Shown: positions 17,763-29,062, numbered from the stretch's first letter. The stretch: DNA of 64,000 bases from Streptomyces specialis (GCF_001493375.1 NZ_LN929895.1:268126-332125); one strand, 5' to 3'. Translations and numbers: made by a program. The notes: a model not told the origin generated them from the sequence alone.

Positions 17763-17766
<4 letters not shown>
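14101..17766 (-). CDS. cydDC: Fused CydDC heterodimeric-type ABC exporter (with assembly duplication)
   Basis: The single-chain form of CydDC, which exports thiols for cytochrome bd assembly. There are two TM-plus-ATPase halves: the first has Walker A GPSGGGKST, signature LSAGQRRR and Walker B LLLDEPTAALD; the second has GPSGAGKTT, LSGGQRQR and LILDEPAEHLD. ATG at 17766 overlaps the cydB stop (ATGA); MSRGP at 17742 is an alternative. At codons of about 912-933, adapter-derived sequence is translated by chance in frame, and the flanking 30 or so residues are duplicated. The apparent 1221 residues are thus too long; the natural protein should lack this segment. Confidence 0.88.
14883..15184. 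repeat. Duplicated cydDC segment flanking adapter
   Basis: 14883-14968 repeats 15033-15184 but lacks an internal stretch of about 66 nt present in the right copy. Both copies contain GCTCGGGCTCGTGGGCGGGT (offset 150) and end in GGCGAGCCAG. Adapter sequence lies exactly between them. This is what two overlapping contig ends joined through untrimmed reads would leave. Confidence 0.8.
14967..15032 (+). other. Adapter-derived insert (P7/read-2 side) inside cydDC
   Basis: Aligned without gaps over 14974-15032, the sequence matches P7, i7 index, Nextera read-2 and mosaic end at 13/17, 6/8, 12/15 and 15/19 positions. Visible pieces are GGGGGCTCGG and GATGTGAATAAGAGGCGG. The index slot at 14991-14998 reads TGCGGCCT, close to TTCTGCCT found intact at 25315. 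Confidence 0.85.
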
Positions 17767-18758
<992 letters not shown>

Positions 18759-18775
18759 CGTGGGCTCCTCGCGGC

Positions 18776-20290
18776 TCAGTAGGAGAAGGCCATCGGCCGG
18801 TCGGGTTCGGTCTCGTGGTGGTCGCCGCCGATCCGGGTGGGCGGGTTCCGGTCGGACGCGGTCAGCTCCGGTGGACCGGCCTTGATGTACTTGATCATCA
18901 GCCGCACCTCGACCACGGCGAGGGCGCCGTACAGCAGGGTGAAGACGGTCAGCGAGGTGATGACCTCGGCCTGCGACACGCCGGGGGAGACGGCCGCGTC
19001 GGTGCGCAGCAGGCCGTAGACTACCCAGGGCTGGCGGCCGGTCTCGGTGAAGATCCAGCCCCAGGCGTTGGCGATGAGCGGGAAGAGCAGCGTGAGCACG
19101 GTGCCGCGCCAGAACCAGGTGGTCAGGGCCGGGCCCAGCTCGTGGTCGCGGGTCAGGGCCAGGCGGGGCCGTTCGTCCGGGCCGGTGCGCAGCGCGGGCG
19201 CCAGCCACAGGCGGCGGCGGGTGAGCCAGAGCCCGGCCGCGCCCAGGGTCGCCGAGGCCATGCCGAAGCCGATCATCCAGCGGAAGCTCCAGTAGGCGAG
19301 CGGGATGTTGGGCCGGTAGTCGCCGGGGCCGTACTGCTCCTGAAGGGCATCGTTGATGTCGTTGATGCCGGGGACGGCCTCGGAGAAGTTGTCGTGGGCG
19401 AGGAACGAGAGCAGGCCGGGGACCTCGACGGCCACGGTGTTGTGCCCCTGTTCGACGTCGCCGACCGCGAAGAGGGAGAACGGCGCGGGCGCCTCGGTCT
19501 CCCACAGGGCCTCGGCGGAGGCCATCTTCATCGGCTGCTGCTCGTACATGATCTTGCCGAGGCGGTCGCCGGAGAAGGCGGTGAGGAGCCCGGCGACGAC
19601 CATGGTGATCAGGCCGAGCCGCAGCGAGGCGCGCATCACGGCGACGTGCCGGTGGCGCAGCAGGTGGTAGGCGGCGACACCGGCCATGAAAGCGCCGCCG
19701 GTGAGGAACGCGGCGGTGATGGTGTGGCAGAACTGGGCGACGGCCGTGTTCTGCGTCAGCACCTGGAGGAAGTCGGTCAGCTCGGCCCGGCCGGTCTCCT
19801 CGTCGACGCGGTACCCGACCGGGTGCTGCATCCAGGAGTTGGCGGCGAGGATGAAGTACGCCGACAGGACGGTGCCGGCGGCGACGGTCCAGATGGTGGC
19901 GAGGTGCAGCTTGGGCGGCAGCTTGTCCCAGCCGAAGATCCACAGGCCGATGAAGGTGGACTCGAAGAAGAAGGCGATGAGGGCCTCGAAGGCCAGGGGG
20001 GCGCCGAAGACGTCGCCGACGAAGCGCGAGTAGTCCGACCAGTTCATCCCGAACTGGAACTCCTGGACGATGCCGGTGACCACGCCCATCGCGATGTTGA
20101 TCAGGAAGAGCTTGCCCCAGAACTTGGTGGCCCGCAGGTACTTGTCCTGCCGGGTGCGGACCCACGCGGTCTGGAGGCCGGCGGTCAGGGAGGCCAGGGA
20201 TATCGTCAGCGGGACGAAGAGGAAGTGGTAGACGGTGGTGATGCCGAACTGCCACCGCGCCAGGGTTTCCGGTGCGAGCGCGAGGTCCAC
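18776..20290 (-). CDS. cydA: Cytochrome bd oxidase subunit I
   Basis: The heme-bearing subunit (b558, b595, d) of the quinol oxidase that reduces O2 at low tension; 504 residues. Seen: the His in the first helix (TTVYHFLFVPLTI), FGWDKLPPK, WMQHPVGY, the short Q-loop form with GRLGKIMYEQQPMKMA, and GFGMASATLG. GTG at 20290 follows GGAGGAG. First gene of cydAB-cydDC-kinase, with a Rex operator 34 nt upstream. Confidence 0.96.
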   Translation of the reverse strand: MDLALAPETLARWQFGITTVYHFLFVPLTISLASLTAGLQTAWVRTRQDKYLRATKFWGKLFLINIAMGVVTGIVQEFQFGMNWSDYSRFVGDVFGAPLAFEALIAFFFESTFIGLWIFGWDKLPPKLHLATIWTVAAGTVLSAYFILAANSWMQHPVGYRVDEETGRAELTDFLQVLTQNTAVAQFCHTITAAFLTGGAFMAGVAAYHLLRHRHVAVMRASLRLGLITMVVAGLLTAFSGDRLGKIMYEQQPMKMASAEALWETEAPAPFSLFAVGDVEQGHNTVAVEVPGLLSFLAHDNFSEAVPGINDINDALQEQYGPGDYRPNIPLAYWSFRWMIGFGMASATLGAAGLWLTRRRLWLAPALRTGPDERPRLALTRDHELGPALTTWFWRGTVLTLLFPLIANAWGWIFTETGRQPWVVYGLLRTDAAVSPGVSQAEVITSLTVFTLLYGALAVVEVRLMIKYIKAGPPELTASDRNPPTRIGGDHHETEPDRPMAFSY

Positions 20291-20324
20291 GGTTCTTCTC
20301 CTCCGCGGGTGGTGCGAGTGAGCT

Positions 20325-20340
20325 TGTGAACGTATTCACA
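20325..20340. promoter_or_regulatory. Rex operator upstream of cydA
   Basis: TGTGAACGTATTCACA is an exact palindromic match to the consensus TGTGAAC-N3-TTCACA bound by the NADH/NAD-sensing repressor Rex. It lies between the likely -10 (20351-20356) and the cydA start, so Rex would block transcription when NADH is low. A further TTCACAA half-site follows immediately (20341-20347). Confidence 0.92.
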
Positions 20341-20350
20341 TTCACAAGCC

Positions 20351-20356
20351 ATTATG
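20351..20356 (-). promoter_or_regulatory. Likely -10 box of cydA promoter
   Basis: On the minus strand this reads CATAAT, close to the sigma-70-type -10 consensus and 10 nt upstream of the Rex operator. No good -35 is visible in the GC-rich DNA above it. Confidence 0.45.
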
Positions 20357-20435
20357 GCCCACACGCCCGCCCGCCCCGGCACGGGGGGTGGCGCGTGGGG
20401 TGTGACCTCGGTCGCTTCCCGCCCGGACGCGCGTC

Positions 20436-21557
20436 CTAGCGCCGCTCGCGGAAGCGCGCGGCCGTGCGCAGCAGGATGTCGTTCGCCTCCGGCTCGCCGA
20501 CCGTGACGCGGACGCCCTCCCCCGCGAACGGCCGGACCGTCACGCCCGCCCGTTCACAGGCCACCGCGAACGCGCCCGCCTCCTCCCCCAGCCGCAGCCA
20601 CACGAAGTTCGCCTGCGACTCCGGTACGTTCCAGCCCTGCTCCGCCAGCCCGGCCACGACCCGCGCCCGCTCGGCCACCAGCGCGTCCACCCGCTCCCGC
20701 AGCGCCGCCTCCGCGCCCAGCGACGCGATCGCCGCGTCCTGCGCGATCCGGCTCACGCCGAACGGCACCGCCGTCTTCCGCAGCGCGGCGGCCACCGGCT
20801 CGTGCGCCACGGCGTAGCCGACCCGCAGCCCGGCCAGGCCGTACGCCTTGGAGAAGGTGCGCAGCACGCACACGTTGGGCCGCTCCCGGTACAGCTCCAG
20901 GCCGTCGGGCACCTCGCTGTCGCGGACGAACTCCCGGTACGCCTCGTCGATGACCACCAGGACGTCGGAGGGCACCCGATCGAGGAAACGCTCCAGCGCC
21001 GCCCGCCGGATCGCCGTGCCGGTGGGGTTGTTGGGGGTGCAGACGAAGATCAGCCGGGTCCGTTCGGTCACCGCGCCGGCCATCGCCGGCAGGTCGTGCT
21101 CCTCACCCACCGTCAGCGGCACCCGCACCGAGGCGGCGCCGGAGATCTGCGTGATGATCGGGTACGCCTCGAACGACCGCCACGCGTAGATCACCTCGTC
21201 ACCCGGCCCGGCCGTGGCCTGGAGCAACTGCTGGGCGACCCCGACCGAGCCGGTGCCCACCGCCAGATGGGACACCGGTACCTCCAGACGCTCCGCGAGC
21301 GCGGCCAGCAGGCCGGAACAGGCCATGTCCGGGTAGCGGTTGAACGAGCCCGCGGCGGCGATGGCCGCTTCGAGCACCCCGGGCAGCGGGGGGTACGGGT
21401 TCTCGTTCGACGACAGCTTGAAGGACCCGGGCCCGTCACCGGCCGGGCGGCCGGGCGCGTAGGCGGGGATGTCCTCCAGCGCGGCGCGCAGCCGAGGGCC
21501 GCCGCGGGCCGGGGCAGTGGCCTGGGCGGGGGCGGGGTGCTGAGAAGATGCGGTCAT
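20436..21557 (-). CDS. Histidinol-phosphate/aromatic aminotransferase (class I/II PLP enzyme)
   Basis: A fold-type I PLP aminotransferase of 373 residues, HisC-like. Motifs: [14 protein letters not shown] near residue 50, the Asn/Asp region [11 protein letters not shown] and [11 protein letters not shown], the PLP Lys in [15 protein letters not shown], and the C-terminal Arg in [11 protein letters not shown]. It probably transaminates histidinol phosphate or aromatic amino acids. With no other his genes nearby it is more likely a stand-alone second copy (HisC2 or phenylalanine aminotransferase type). ATG at 21557 is chosen; upstream codons are not conserved-looking. Confidence 0.85.
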   Translation of the reverse strand: MTASSQHPAPAQATAPARGGPRLRAALEDIPAYAPGRPAGDGPGSFKLSSNENPYPPLPGVLEAAIAAAGSFNRYPDMACSGLLAALAERLEVPVSHLAVGTGSVGVAQQLLQATAGPGDEVIYAWRSFEAYPIITQISGAASVRVPLTVGEEHDLPAMAGAVTERTRLIFVCTPNNPTGTAIRRAALERFLDRVPSDVLVVIDEAYREFVRDSEVPDGLELYRERPNVCVLRTFSKAYGLAGLRVGYAVAHEPVAAALRKTAVPFGVSRIAQDAAIASLGAEAALRERVDALVAERARVVAGLAEQGWNVPESQANFVWLRLGEEAGAFAVACERAGVTVRPFAGEGVRVTVGEPEANDILLRTAARFRERR

Positions 21558-21862
21558 TTCGCACACCCTAGAAGCAACCCGCGGCCGGGCGTAACCGTGG
21601 GGCGGAACGGCGGGCGGCACGCGGCACGCGCCCCTGGCGTGCTCCCTGGCGCGCTACCCCCGTGGGAGTGAGGACGCGGCCGTTGAATTTCGCGCGGCAA
21701 CCCGGAGGGGGTGCGCGTCCACCGGCTCCGGGCCGGGTGCATGCCCTCGATCGCCTTGCGATCCAAGGTACGGCGAGCCGCTCGCCATGCAAAAACGTAC
21801 TGTCATGGAAGCGTCCGGAAGCTGCTGTAGCCCCGTCCGGCCGGGCCTACGATCAGGTCGCC
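21558..21862. other. Divergent intergenic region, aminotransferase/LacI
   Basis: Roughly 300 nt between divergent genes, so it must hold both promoters. The most AT-rich part is GCAAAAACGTACTGTCATGG around 21788-21807, about 55 nt upstream of the LacI start. I see no palindrome typical of LacI operators and no RNA gene. Confidence 0.4.
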
Positions 21863-22987
21863 ATGACAGCAGCGAAGCATCAGGTGACGCGGACCCCCGG
21901 TCGCCGAACAAGCGGGCGGGCCGGCATCAGGGATGTCGCCGCCGCCGCCGGTGTCTCGATCACGACTGTCTCCGACGCGCTCAACGGCAAGGGGCGGCTG
22001 CCGGAAGCCACCCGCCGCCATGTCCGCACCGTCGCCGACCGCCTGGGGTACCGACCCTCCGCCGCCGCCAGGACCCTGCGCACCGGCAAGTCGGGACTGA
22101 TCGGTCTGACGGTGACGACCTACGGCGAAGAACCGTTCACCTTCACCGAGTTCGCCTACTTCGCGGAGATGGCGCGCGCCGCCACCTCCGCCGCGCTGGC
22201 CCGCGGCTACGCGCTGGTCATCCTCCCCGCCGCCTCCCAGCACCGCGACTTCGACGTCTGGTCGAACGTCGCCCTCGACGGCACCGTCGTCATCGATCCC
22301 GCCGACAACGACCCGGTCGTCACCGAGCTGGTCCGCCAGGGCATCCCGGTCGTCTCCGACGGCCGGCCGGGCGGCAGCCTGCCCGTGACGGCCTGGGTGG
22401 ACAACGACCACGAGGCCGCCGTCACCGGGCTGCTCGACCACCTCGCCGCCGCCGGGGCCCGCCGCATCGGGCTGCTGACCGGCACCAGCACCGACACGTA
22501 CACGCGGCTGTCCACCACCGCCTACCTCAACTGGTGCGAGCGCGCCGGCCAGAGCCCGGTCTACGAGGCGTACCCGGCGCACGACCCGTGCGCCAGCGCC
22601 GTCGCCGCCGACCGGCTCCTCGCCCGCCCCGACCGGCCCGACGCGGTCTACGGGCTGTTCGACCCCAACGGCACCGATCTGCTGGCCGCGGCCCGCCGTT
22701 ACGGCCTGCGCGTCCCCGACGACCTGCTCGTCGTGTGCTGCAGCGAGTCCAGCGTCTACGCCACCACCGAGCCGCCGATCACCACGCTCTCCCTCAAACC
22801 GGGCCGCATCGGCACCACCGTGATCCAGCTCCTCATCGACGCCATCGAGGGGACCACCGGCCGGCCGCAGGGCGAACAGGTGATGCCCACCGAGCTGATC
22901 GTCCGCGCCTCGTCCCACCGGCCGCCGCACTGCCGGCCGCACGCCACGGTGGCGGCGCCGCGTACACCCCCTGCCGTTGACCAGTAG
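21863..22987 (+). CDS. LacI-family transcriptional regulator
   Basis: A 374-residue LacI/GalR regulator: helix-turn-helix at about 20-70 (GIRDVAAAAGVSITTVSDALN) and hinge (RPSAAARTL), then a periplasmic-binding-protein-like ligand domain. The ligand is probably a sugar or nucleoside, but no transport or catabolic genes adjoin it, so the effector is unknown. ATG at 21863 is chosen because it begins just before the HTH. Confidence 0.9.
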   Translation: MTAAKHQVTRTPGRRTSGRAGIRDVAAAAGVSITTVSDALNGKGRLPEATRRHVRTVADRLGYRPSAAARTLRTGKSGLIGLTVTTYGEEPFTFTEFAYFAEMARAATSAALARGYALVILPAASQHRDFDVWSNVALDGTVVIDPADNDPVVTELVRQGIPVVSDGRPGGSLPVTAWVDNDHEAAVTGLLDHLAAAGARRIGLLTGTSTDTYTRLSTTAYLNWCERAGQSPVYEAYPAHDPCASAVAADRLLARPDRPDAVYGLFDPNGTDLLAAARRYGLRVPDDLLVVCCSESSVYATTEPPITTLSLKPGRIGTTVIQLLIDAIEGTTGRPQGEQVMPTELIVRASSHRPPHCRPHATVAAPRTPPAVDQ

Positions 22988-23168
22988 GTTCGGGTAGACA
23001 GGTACGCGGCGGTTCCGAGGACGGCGCCGCGTGGGCCGGAAGCGAAAGTCCGGCCCCGGGTGTCTCACAACCGGGCGCCGGGATTCCTATGATGGGCGAA
23101 TGGCACGGCGACCGGCCCGGCGGGCGGGCCGCCGGGCTCTCATGCGGCGCGTAGTGGTGGAGGGGTCG

Positions 23169-24185
23169 ATGGCTCAGGGGGCCGGTCAGGGACCGGACGT
23201 ATGGCACGGCGCGCAGCCGGGCGTGCCCGCTCCGCACGCGCCGGATGTCTACTCTCCGACGCTGCCCGACCTGCCGATCCCGGTTCCCGCCGCGCCACCG
23301 GCTCCGGACCGGGTCCCGGCCCCCGCGGCCGGGGACGCGCTCGACGGCACCGGCCCGCTGTACGTGGTCGGGGACGTGCACGGCTATCTGGACGAGCTGC
23401 GCGCCGCCCTGCGCGCGGCGGGCCTGACGGACGAGAACGACGGCTGGGCGGCGGGCACGGCGCGGCTGTGGTTCCTCGGGGACTTCACCGACCGGGGCCC
23501 CGACGGCGTCGGCGTGATCGATCTGGTGATGCGGCTGTCGGCCGAGGCCGCCGCCGCCGGTGGCTACTGCAAGGCTTTGCTGGGCAACCACGAGCTGCTG
23601 CTGATCGGCGCGAGCCGGTTCACCGACGCCCCGGTGGAGTCGGCGGCGGGCACCGCCTCGTTCCAGGCGGCGTGGCTGCTGAACGGCGGGCAGCGCAGCG
23701 ACATGGAGCGGCTCCAGGACCACCACATCCAGTGGATGTCGCGGCTGGACTCGATGGCCCTGGCCGACGGGCACCTGCTGCTGCACTCCGACACCACCGC
23801 GTATCTCGACTACGGCAGCACGATCGACGACGTCAACGACTCGATCTGGCAGGCCCTCCAGCGCAACGACGTGGAGGTGACCTGGGACCTGTTCCGCAAG
23901 TTCACCAAGCGGTTCGCGTTCCGCGACGAGGAGTCCGGGCCGCGGGCGGTGCGCGAGCTGCTCGACACCTACGGCGGCGAGCGCGTGGTGCACGGCCACA
24001 GCCCGATCCCGTATCTGACGGGGGAGACCGGCGCCGACGCCGACGCGGCGGGCGGGCCCGGCGGGGACGCGACGCCGCGCGTGGACGGGCCGCACGTGTA
24101 CGCCGACTCGCTGGCCATCGCGATGGACGGCGGGGTGACCATGGCCGGAAAGCTGTTGGTGGCGCGGCTGCCACTGGCCGGGTGA
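23169..24185 (+). CDS. Metallophosphoesterase (PPP-type Ser/Thr phosphatase fold)
   Basis: A calcineurin-like phosphoesterase of 338 residues with all metal motifs: GDVHG (about residue 68), GDFTDRGPDG, GNHE and a late VVHGHSP. The first 55 residues are Pro/Ala-rich and disordered-looking. The start ATG at 23169 has GGAGGGG upstream; earlier ATGs in frame lack a ribosome site. The substrate is unknown: proteins or nucleotides are both possible. Confidence 0.85.
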   Translation: MAQGAGQGPDVWHGAQPGVPAPHAPDVYSPTLPDLPIPVPAAPPAPDRVPAPAAGDALDGTGPLYVVGDVHGYLDELRAALRAAGLTDENDGWAAGTARLWFLGDFTDRGPDGVGVIDLVMRLSAEAAAAGGYCKALLGNHELLLIGASRFTDAPVESAAGTASFQAAWLLNGGQRSDMERLQDHHIQWMSRLDSMALADGHLLLHSDTTAYLDYGSTIDDVNDSIWQALQRNDVEVTWDLFRKFTKRFAFRDEESGPRAVRELLDTYGGERVVHGHSPIPYLTGETGADADAAGGPGGDATPRVDGPHVYADSLAIAMDGGVTMAGKLLVARLPLAG

Positions 24186-24316
24186 CGCGCCGCCGCGCCG
24201 GGGACCGATTCGGGTAATTCCCTGTCATCCGGCGCGAATGCGTTCTACCATCGTGGGTCCCTCATCACCTGGTTGACACCCGGACGCCCGCGCGGCTCCG
24301 GGGACTGGGGACACAT

Positions 24317-25045
24317 ATGAACAGCCCTGATGGTTTGGAAGGTTTGCCGCCCGAGGACCGCGCCGATTTCGAACGCGTCCTCGACGAGACCCTGTTGAGC
24401 GCCCGGCTGACGTCGGGCGTGGACCGTTCCGAGACCGACCGGCTCCGGGCGCTGGCCCTCGACGCGCTGCCCGGCATCGCCTCCGCCGCCGAGGCCGAAT
24501 ACCGGCGGTACACCCGGCTGCGGGCCGAGTCCCGCGCCGACCGCTCCCGGCGTCCCGCCGGCCCGGCGGCTCCCGGCACGCGAGAGGACGACGGGGCCGG
24601 ACTGCTCACCGTCGCCTTCGTGCTGGTGCCGGTGCTGGCCGCGATCGCCGCCGTCGTCTTCCTGCTGCTCGGGTACGCGCTGGGCGTGACCGGCTCCGAG
24701 CCCGCCGTCGCCCGGCCGATGCGGCAGGCGGGCTGGGTGTTCGCGGCCGTGGCCGGGGCGGGCGGGCTGGTCGCGGTGGCCGGGCTGGTGGTCGCGGCCG
24801 TGCGCAACGGCGCGTCCACCGCGATCCGCGCCTCCGCGTCCGCCGACGAGGTGGCCCGCGCCCGTGAGGAGTGGCGGCGCGCCCTGCACGACCGGGGCGT
24901 CGTGCCGTTCCTGCGGGAGCGCACGCCCGGCCCGCGCCGCGCCGACGCGGCCTCGCGCGCCGGGTTCGTCAGCCCGCGCTTCAGCAGCCCGCACTTCTCC
25001 AGCCCCGCCGACAGCGGCGCGGACGGCGACCGGCGGCGGCGTTAG
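24317..25045 (+). CDS. Two-helix membrane protein of unknown function
   Basis: A 242-residue protein with an acidic N-terminal helix region (about 1-65), a basic stretch, two membrane segments (about 97-119 and 136-157) and a cytoplasmic Arg-rich tail with a repeated Ser-Pro-His/Arg-Phe-Ser-Ser motif near 215-228. I do not recognise a family with a known role. It converges with the HAD gene; the two stop codons overlap at 25042-25045. Confidence 0.75.
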   Translation: MNSPDGLEGLPPEDRADFERVLDETLLSARLTSGVDRSETDRLRALALDALPGIASAAEAEYRRYTRLRAESRADRSRRPAGPAAPGTREDDGAGLLTVAFVLVPVLAAIAAVVFLLLGYALGVTGSEPAVARPMRQAGWVFAAVAGAGGLVAVAGLVVAAVRNGASTAIRASASADEVARAREEWRRALHDRGVVPFLRERTPGPRRADAASRAGFVSPRFSSPHFSSPADSGADGDRRRR

Positions 25046-25124
25046 ATCCCGTTCGCCAGCAGCTCCTCGATGACGGCGTCGCCGCCGTCATCGGCGGGGG
25101 CGGCGGGCGCACGGGGGTCGAGCC
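25042..25124 (-). CDS. HAD phosphatase, C-terminal fragment (probable)
   Basis: In the minus frame this encodes a Pro/Ala-rich stretch and then DDGGDAVIEELLANGI before a TAA stop that overlaps the convergent gene. The length and position fit the C-terminus of the HAD hydrolase whose N-terminal part is at 25365-26053. The core HAD motif IV region between them is replaced by adapter. Attribution is by position, since the fragment is too short for family recognition. Confidence 0.5.
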
Positions 25125-25364
25125 CCGGCCCTTTTACAAATCTGACGCTGGCGGCCAAGGGGGGAGGAGGGAGATGCGGCGGGTGAGGCGGTGTGATAAG
25201 AAGAGCAGTAGGCACAAGCGACGTAAGGAAGAAAATAGTAAATAGAGGGAGTCAGACATAAAAGAGCAGATGCGGGAAATGAGGGAGAATTTATGTTGAG
25301 ACGGCAGACGAGATTTCTGCCTGTCGCGTGGGCTCGTGGGCTCGGAGATAAGTATAAGAGACAG
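25125..25364. other. Double adapter insert with intact i7 index
   Basis: The left edge (25125-25157) matches the reverse-complemented mosaic end (14/19) and read-1 adapter (11/14). The right edge is a forward P7 adapter: 15/17 match to P7 at 25298-25314, index TTCTGCCT at 25315-25322, read-2 adapter 14/15 at 25331-25345 and mosaic end 17/19 at 25346-25364. An 8-nt slip repeats CGTGGGCT. The A-rich centre (about 25190-25297) is uninterpretable read tail. Genuine HAD sequence resumes at 25365. Confidence 0.95.
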
Positions 25365-26053
25365 AACGCCACCACCTCGTCCGGCCGGATGCCGAAACGG
25401 AGGCACCGGGCGGCCAGGGTGCGGGCCTTGGTGACGCCCGGCGCGCTGATCTCCAGCAGCGCGGTCGGGCTGGACCGTGTGAACGTGCCGTGCTCGCCCG
25501 CCACTTCGTCGCCCAGCGCCAGGAACGCGTCGGGGTCCTGGGCGTCGTGGTGGGCGAGCAGCTTGAGGATGGGCAGATCGGGGACGCCGGGGCCCGGCGC
25601 GATCAGCTTCTCGATCGGCGCCACCACCGAGATCGGCTCGAAGTCCAGCGAGGGCCACCCGGGTTCGTGGTGGAAGTCGGTGGTCCGCTCCACCCCGAAG
25701 GTCACCCCGGGCGCCGCCCCGCGCAGCGCCCGCGCGATGAGCAGCGCCTGTTCCCGCAGGAGGGGCCGGGTCTCCACGATCTCGTCGCGGTGCAGGTCCA
25801 CGACGGCCGCTCCGTTGGCGCAGATGGCGATGCCGTGGCCGTGGACGTGTTCCCTGACGATCTCCATCCACCGCACCGGGCGGGCGGTCACGAAGATGAC
25901 CTGGACCCCGGCCGCCTCGGCCGCCGCCAGGGCGGCGACGGTGCGTGGCGACACGGTCCCGCCGGGGCGCAGCAGCGTGCCGTCGAGGTCGGTCGCGATC
26001 AGGCGGGGCAGTCGGCGGGACGCGGGCGGGGGCGATGCGGGGTGCGGGTCCAC
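25365..26053 (-). CDS. Cof-type HAD-IIB phosphatase, N-terminal part
   Basis: A haloacid-dehalogenase phosphatase, subfamily IIB. It has the nucleophile motif ATDLDGTLL (about residue 20), motif II VTAR, the C2 cap, and the Lys region PGVTKARTLAAR. The frame stops being genuine after DEVVAF, right where motif IV (GDxxND) should follow, because adapter begins at 25364. Start is GTG at 26053. A related intact HAD gene is at 34810-35670. It likely dephosphorylates small phosphosugars or nucleotides. Confidence 0.85.
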
Positions 26054-26182
26054 GGTCAGCCAGCATAGGCGCGCGCGTACACCCGTGCGGGGCGCGTCCG
26101 GCGCGGGGCGCTCCCGGCGTTCACCGGCCGCTTCCGCCGAAGCGCTCCAAAGGCGGCGGGATTGGGCTTACCCTTGCTGCCC

Positions 26183-27133
26183 ATGGCTGTGTCCTCCGAG
26201 CTGCCGCTGCGGCTGTCCACCGTGATCCTGCCCGTCCACCGCTGGACGGAGGACGGGCGCAGAATCTGGTGCCGGGCCGAGGAGTTGGGGTTCCACGCCG
26301 CCTACACGTACGACCATCTGACGTGGCGCGGCTTCCGCGACCGGACGTGGTTCGGGGCCGTTCCCACGCTGACGGCCGCCGCCGCCGTGACCGAGCGGAT
26401 CCGGCTCGGCACGCTCGTCACCTCGCCCAACTTCCGGCATCCGGTGACGCTGGCCAAGGAGCTGATCACGCTGGACGACGTGTCCGGCGGGCGCGTCACC
26501 CTGGGCATCGGCTCGGGCGGCACCGGCTTCGACGCGACGGCGCTGGGCGCCGAGGCGTGGTCGCCGCGTGAACGGGCGGACCGCTTCGAGGAGTTCACCC
26601 GGCTGCTGGACCGGCTGCTGAGCGAGGGCGGCGCCCCGTCGGGCGGTACCAAGGGGGTGTCGTACCAGGGCGAGTTCTACTCGGCGCACGAGGTGCGGAA
26701 CATTCCCGGCTGTGTGCAGCGCCCCCGGCTGCCGTTCGCCGTGGCGGCCACCGGGCGGCGCGGGATGCGGCTGGCCGCGCGGCACGGGCAGGCGTGGGTG
26801 ACGACCGGCGACCCGGCGACGTTCGAGGGGTCGGCCGCCGACTTCCTGGCCGGGCTGGCGCGGCAGACCGAGCGGCTGGACGGCGTGTGCGAGGAGACCG
26901 GGCGCGAGCCGGGCGGGCTGGGCCGTATCCTCCTCGACTCCAGCCTGACGCCGGCGGGTGTCTCGCCCCTGTCGTCGGTCGCGGCGTTCGTGGACTACGC
27001 GGGGGCGGTCGCCGCGCTGGGGTTCACCGAGCTGGTGCTGCACTGGCCGATCCCGGACTCGGTGTTCGAGGCCGATCAGGACGTCTTCGAGCGGATCGTC
27101 ACCGAGGGACTCCCGCAGCTCGCGCGGCCCTGA
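26183..27133 (+). CDS. LLM-class F420-dependent oxidoreductase
   Basis: A luciferase-like TIM-barrel oxidoreductase of 316 residues, probably using F420 or flavin. It has LSTVILPVHRW at the N-terminus, the barrel motif TERIRLGTLVTSPNFRHPVTLAKELITLDDVSGGR, GIGSGGTGFD, and GRRGMRLAARHGQAW. ATG at 26183 is taken as the start. The substrate is unknown. It is divergent from the HAD gene; the ABC operon starts about 90 nt downstream. Confidence 0.88.
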   Translation: MAVSSELPLRLSTVILPVHRWTEDGRRIWCRAEELGFHAAYTYDHLTWRGFRDRTWFGAVPTLTAAAAVTERIRLGTLVTSPNFRHPVTLAKELITLDDVSGGRVTLGIGSGGTGFDATALGAEAWSPRERADRFEEFTRLLDRLLSEGGAPSGGTKGVSYQGEFYSAHEVRNIPGCVQRPRLPFAVAATGRRGMRLAARHGQAWVTTGDPATFEGSAADFLAGLARQTERLDGVCEETGREPGGLGRILLDSSLTPAGVSPLSSVAAFVDYAGAVAALGFTELVLHWPIPDSVFEADQDVFERIVTEGLPQLARP

Positions 27134-27224
27134 GCCGGCGCGGGAACGCCCCTAAGGGGAGCCCAGCCCACGTCCGACCAGAGAGTGACGCGCCCGGCGA
27201 GCGCCTGCGGCTAGCGTCGGTCGC

Positions 27225-28159
<935 letters not shown>

Positions 28160-28163
<4 letters not shown>

Positions 28164-29062
28164 GCACCGGGACCGGGACCGGCGGCGTCCGCGACGCCCG
28201 TATCCACGACATCGGCTACCGCCACTACGAGGGCCGGCGGCTCGGCCGGAGCTACGCCAGGCGTTCCCTGATCACGCATTCGCTGCGCGGGGCCTACGGG
28301 TTGGGCCGCTCCGCGCGCCACAAGGTGCTGCCGTTCGGCCTGTTCGGGATCACGGCGATCCCCGCGATCGTGATGGTCGCGGTCGCGATCACCACGGGCC
28401 TGGACGAACTGCCCATCGAGTACACGAGCTACGCGCTGTTCATGCAGCCCATCCTCGGGCTCTACATCGCTCTGGCCGCGCCGCAGATGGTCTCGCTCGA
28501 CCTGCGGTTCAAGACGATCCCGCTGTACTTCTCGCGGCCCGTCGAGCGGAACGACTACGTGGCGGCGAAGTTCGCCGCGCTGTCGCTGGCGCTCTTCCTG
28601 TTCGTCTCCGTCCCGCTGCTCATCGCCTACGCCGGCGGTCTGCTGGGCAAGCTGGGATTCGCCGAGCAGACCAGCGGCTTCGCGCGGGGCCTGGTCGCCG
28701 CCGCGGTCTTCGCGGTGCTGCACGCCGCGATCGCGCTGCTGGTCGCGTCGCTGACGCCGCGCCGAGGCTTCGGTGTCGCGGCGGTCATCGCCACGCTGAC
28801 CGTTCCCTACTTCGCGGTGACCGCCGTCCAGGTCGTCGCCAGCGAGCAGGGCAGCCCGGGGGCGGTGGAGTGGCTCGGCCTGTTCTCGCCGGGCACGCTG
28901 CTGGACGGCATCCAGGCCGCGTTCCTCGGCGGCGTCAGCGAGTTCCCCGACGAACTCGAACCGTCCGGCGCGGCCGCTGCCTGCTACCCGCTGGTCGCCG
29001 CCGGGCTCGTCGTTCTCTGCTCCTACCTGCTGACGCGCCGCTACCGGAAGGCGGGCCTGTGA
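28160..29062 (+). CDS. ABC-2-type transporter permease
   Basis: A 300-residue membrane protein. A soluble N-terminal part includes HDIGYRHYEGRRLGRSYARRSL, then six hydrophobic segments, with LYFSRPVERNDYVAAKF in the cytoplasmic loop. It is the partner of one of the adjacent ATPases in an exporter or membrane-remodelling complex. GTG start overlaps the upstream stop, and its stop overlaps the next GTG. Confidence 0.88.

Noticed and set aside
25190..25297. Low-GC stretch with short open frames that could be an insertion sequence remnant or AT-rich promoter
   Set aside because: Both sides are Nextera adapter in the orientation of read-through, so the centre is read tail, not genomic DNA.
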